Under the pieces are notes generated by a model, which was not told where the DNA came from, searched no databases, and saw nothing but the letters and a program-made list of their open reading frames with translations. Both the position numbers and the translations under genes were made by a program. A DNA stretch of 64,000 nt from Eleginops maclovinus. Its lineage: Eukaryota > Chordata > Actinopteri > Perciformes > Eleginopidae. Below, piece after piece: positions 1 to 64,000 of this stretch. Within the stretch, counting starts at the first letter, position 1. Each line of letters opens with the position of its first letter. The stretch is from the NCBI RefSeq assembly GCF_036324505.1, contig NC_086369.1, forward strand, positions 16,656,281 through 16,720,280, read 5' to 3'.

Positions 1-5
1 GAGAC

Positions 6-50
<45 letters not shown>

Positions 51-165
51 GGGAGACAGAGAGAGAGGGAGAGAGAGGGAGACAGGGAGAGGGAGAGACA
101 GAGAGAGAGGGAGAGCGAGAGAGAGAGAGAGGGAGACAGGGAGAGGGAGAGACAGAGAGAGAGAG
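1..165. repeat. (GA)n-rich purine repeat with GACAGGGA variants
   Basis: Imperfect GA repeats interrupted by GGGA and GACA; a short unit of about 40 bp containing AGGGAGACAGGGAGAGGGAGAGACAG recurs. It may extend beyond the left edge. Confidence 0.9.
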
Positions 166-324
166 CGTTCCTCTCTGAAAAACATCTCTGTTTGTGAGCG
201 AAGGCCAGCTCCTGCCGTCAACACACAACTCATTCTTTCCGTGATTCATGATTTTTGTCCTGGCACTGGGGGATTCAACAAGCATGCTGGGAGTTATCAC
301 TTGAGAGGGGAATGACTCATCGGG

Positions 325-326
<2 letters not shown>

Positions 327-365
<39 letters not shown>
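327..365. repeat. (TG)n microsatellite
   Basis: Pure dinucleotide run of about 38 bp. Confidence 0.95.
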
Positions 366-33045
<32,680 letters not shown>

Positions 33046-34444
33046 GGGGAAACTGTGGAGCCGTTTATCGGGATGAGATCATGAGGGGATGGAAAGGTGC
33101 CAAGCGTCCCCGAAAGATGTCCTGCAGAGAGAGGGTGTGCAGGCGGTGGAGCATCACCATCCCTCCCCTTCTGTGGGGCTCAGTGACAGAGAGACAGACC
33201 CTCCTCTCCGGCTGCGGCACAGCCTCCTCTCCGGTTCCTGATCCGGGATCCACCTGACCGACAATCAGCTGCGCAACAGCAGGTGCGCAGAGGCAGCCTG
33301 CTAATTACCGGAAGTGCAACTGGTCTGTGTTTTTTGTTGATTATGGAAGCCCATTCCCGCCATAATTACAGACAGTAAAGTCATAAAAAAGACTTTAAAA
33401 AGTCATAATTATGGGTTTGATTTTGGAAATAATGACTAATGATCGTTTATCACGTGATGAAGAGACTAAATTATGGGGTAAAAAGTCCAGATTATTACAT
33501 AATAGTCACAATTAGGAGATAAAAGCCACTATTATGGATTTAATGTTGGAAATAATGACAAACTAAGCATTATTATGTGATTAAAAGACTAAATTATGAG
33601 ATATAAAATCGAAATTATGATATTAAAAGTCATAATTATAAGATATTAGTCACAATTAATGACAGAAAAAAATCATAATCATAGGATAAAATGCCAAAAC
33701 CATTACAAAAAAGTCTTGAATATGGAATAAAAAGTCTAAATTATGAGATAAAAACACAACTCAACTCAATATATTGTGTACATACTCACATTTATGCATT
33801 TAATGAGGAAATATAATATCTTTAAGGCTTTGCAATATTAAAACCAAAGTGCACGTGATGTTGAAATGTGTAAAACAATAAAAACAGAAGCGTTTCTTGA
33901 TATCAAAGTATTGTAATACATTATAACAACGGGTTAGTGGCGTATAAAAGCACATATTCAAGGCTTCATACATGTCAAAGTGTTTATAGGAAAACCTGCA
34001 GCAGAAATCACATTCTGCTGGAGCTTATTGACTTATTACCACCTGTTTGTTTGTTTGTTTGCATAGTAGTGATCGAGACGTCCAATCAGAAGAGACGCTT
34101 TAATCCTGAGTTCTGTCCATTAAAGAACTACAGAGTAAACCTCATAGCTCTGAAACCTGCTTCACACTACGTATGAATATTTGTAATAAAGGTTACACAC
34201 TGTTATCCAAGGCTGAGCAATAAAGGCCGGGCTGAGGAGGCTAGAGTGAGCCAATGTGCTCTTGAACCATCTTTATGCTGCATGTTTTATATGCAGATTA
34301 AACTCAAACGTCCCTCATTAGAGCAAACGTCATTTTAACCCCTGATTGGATTGAATTCTTTGCTTTCTCAGGATGAGTCTTTGTTTTTTCAGATGAATTC
34401 AAAGTACAGCGATAAAAATATGAAGTATTAAAAAATACTATGTT
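33046..34444. other. prex2-c8orf34 intergenic region with c8orf34 5' flank
   Basis: About 1.4 kb between the prex2 poly(A) signal and the c8orf34 ATG. The part nearest the ATG (33046-33320) is GC-richer with several CpG dinucleotides and must hold the c8orf34 5' UTR and promoter if there is no further upstream non-coding exon. I see no TATA box. The middle (33360-33770) is an AT-rich degenerate repeat. The remainder shows nothing recognisable. Confidence 0.6.
33360..33770. repeat. AT-rich degenerate minisatellite
   Basis: Loose units of 17-20 bp around ATTATGAGATAAAAAGTC and AAAGTCATAATTAT recur about 15 times with heavy divergence, between the two genes. Confidence 0.7.
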
Positions 34445-34450
34445 TTTATT
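34445..34450 (-). terminator. prex2 candidate polyadenylation signal
   Basis: AATAAA on the minus strand, about 87 bp past the prex2 stop, inside GTAAATAAAAAC. It is the first canonical hexamer after the stop and implies a very short 3' UTR. Later AT-rich sequence offers alternatives. Confidence 0.5.
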
Positions 34451-34536
34451 TACACTTTAGGCAGCGACTGTGGGATATAAAAATGGACCCAATATTGTTC
34501 TTATTGGTGCATCCTTCATCGGCTTCTTCCAATGCA

Positions 34537-63765
<29,229 letters not shown>

Positions 63766-63808
63766 CTGCAGGGATTCAACATGCATTCAATATACCAGTG
63801 TAGTGAGG

Positions 63809-63914
<106 letters not shown>

Positions 63915-64000
63915 TATGGAGGCACAATTGGGGTGGGCAGAGCACACGGTGAAAATCCTTCACAGACATGGAAACACAGAGCTGCTAACAGGAGACGCAG

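Overview
This window is vertebrate nuclear DNA, almost certainly from a teleost fish. The evidence is small GT-AG exons separated by compact introns, very abundant (CA)n/(TG)n microsatellites (about 40 tracts, roughly 4.4 kb or 7% of the window by my count), and one degenerate hAT transposon. I see no bacterial operons, CRISPR arrays, rRNA genes or intact tRNA genes. The species cannot be named from the sequence.

Two genes lie head to tail on the minus strand. The right half (63765 down to 34537) holds the last 21 recognisable coding exons of prex2, a Rac guanine-nucleotide exchange factor regulated by PIP3 and G-beta-gamma. The exons join in one frame to 856 residues plus a stop codon. They cover the C-terminal inositol-polyphosphate-4-phosphatase-like (IP4P) half of the protein. 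The DH, PH, DEP and PDZ exons lie beyond the right edge. The left half (33045 down to at least 3209) holds the first exons of the C8orf34 homologue, starting with its ATG. It encodes a protein with an N-terminal RII-alpha-type dimerisation/docking-like domain. The first eight exons are firm, the next three are progressively weaker, and the 3' end lies beyond the left edge. The PREX2-C8orf34 order matches human chromosome 8q13, but here the two coding regions are only about 1.5 kb apart.

The rest is intronic or intergenic and repeat rich. A 2352-bp hAT element with an 8-bp target duplication sits in what was a roughly 173-bp intron of c8orf34. A 34-unit, 26-bp minisatellite with higher-order structure lies in a prex2 intron. 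A long purine-rich block and several old local tandem duplications also lie in introns. Many dinucleotide arrays abut splice sites. In the transcribed sense these are UG or CA tracts, which are known binding sites for TDP-43 and hnRNP L, so repeat length may influence splicing of both genes.

I found no convincing undescribed system. The observations most worth checking are the splice-site/microsatellite coupling, the prex2 IP4P domain keeping a CX5R signature, the transposon-expanded intron beside a 29-nt microexon, and the higher-order minisatellite.
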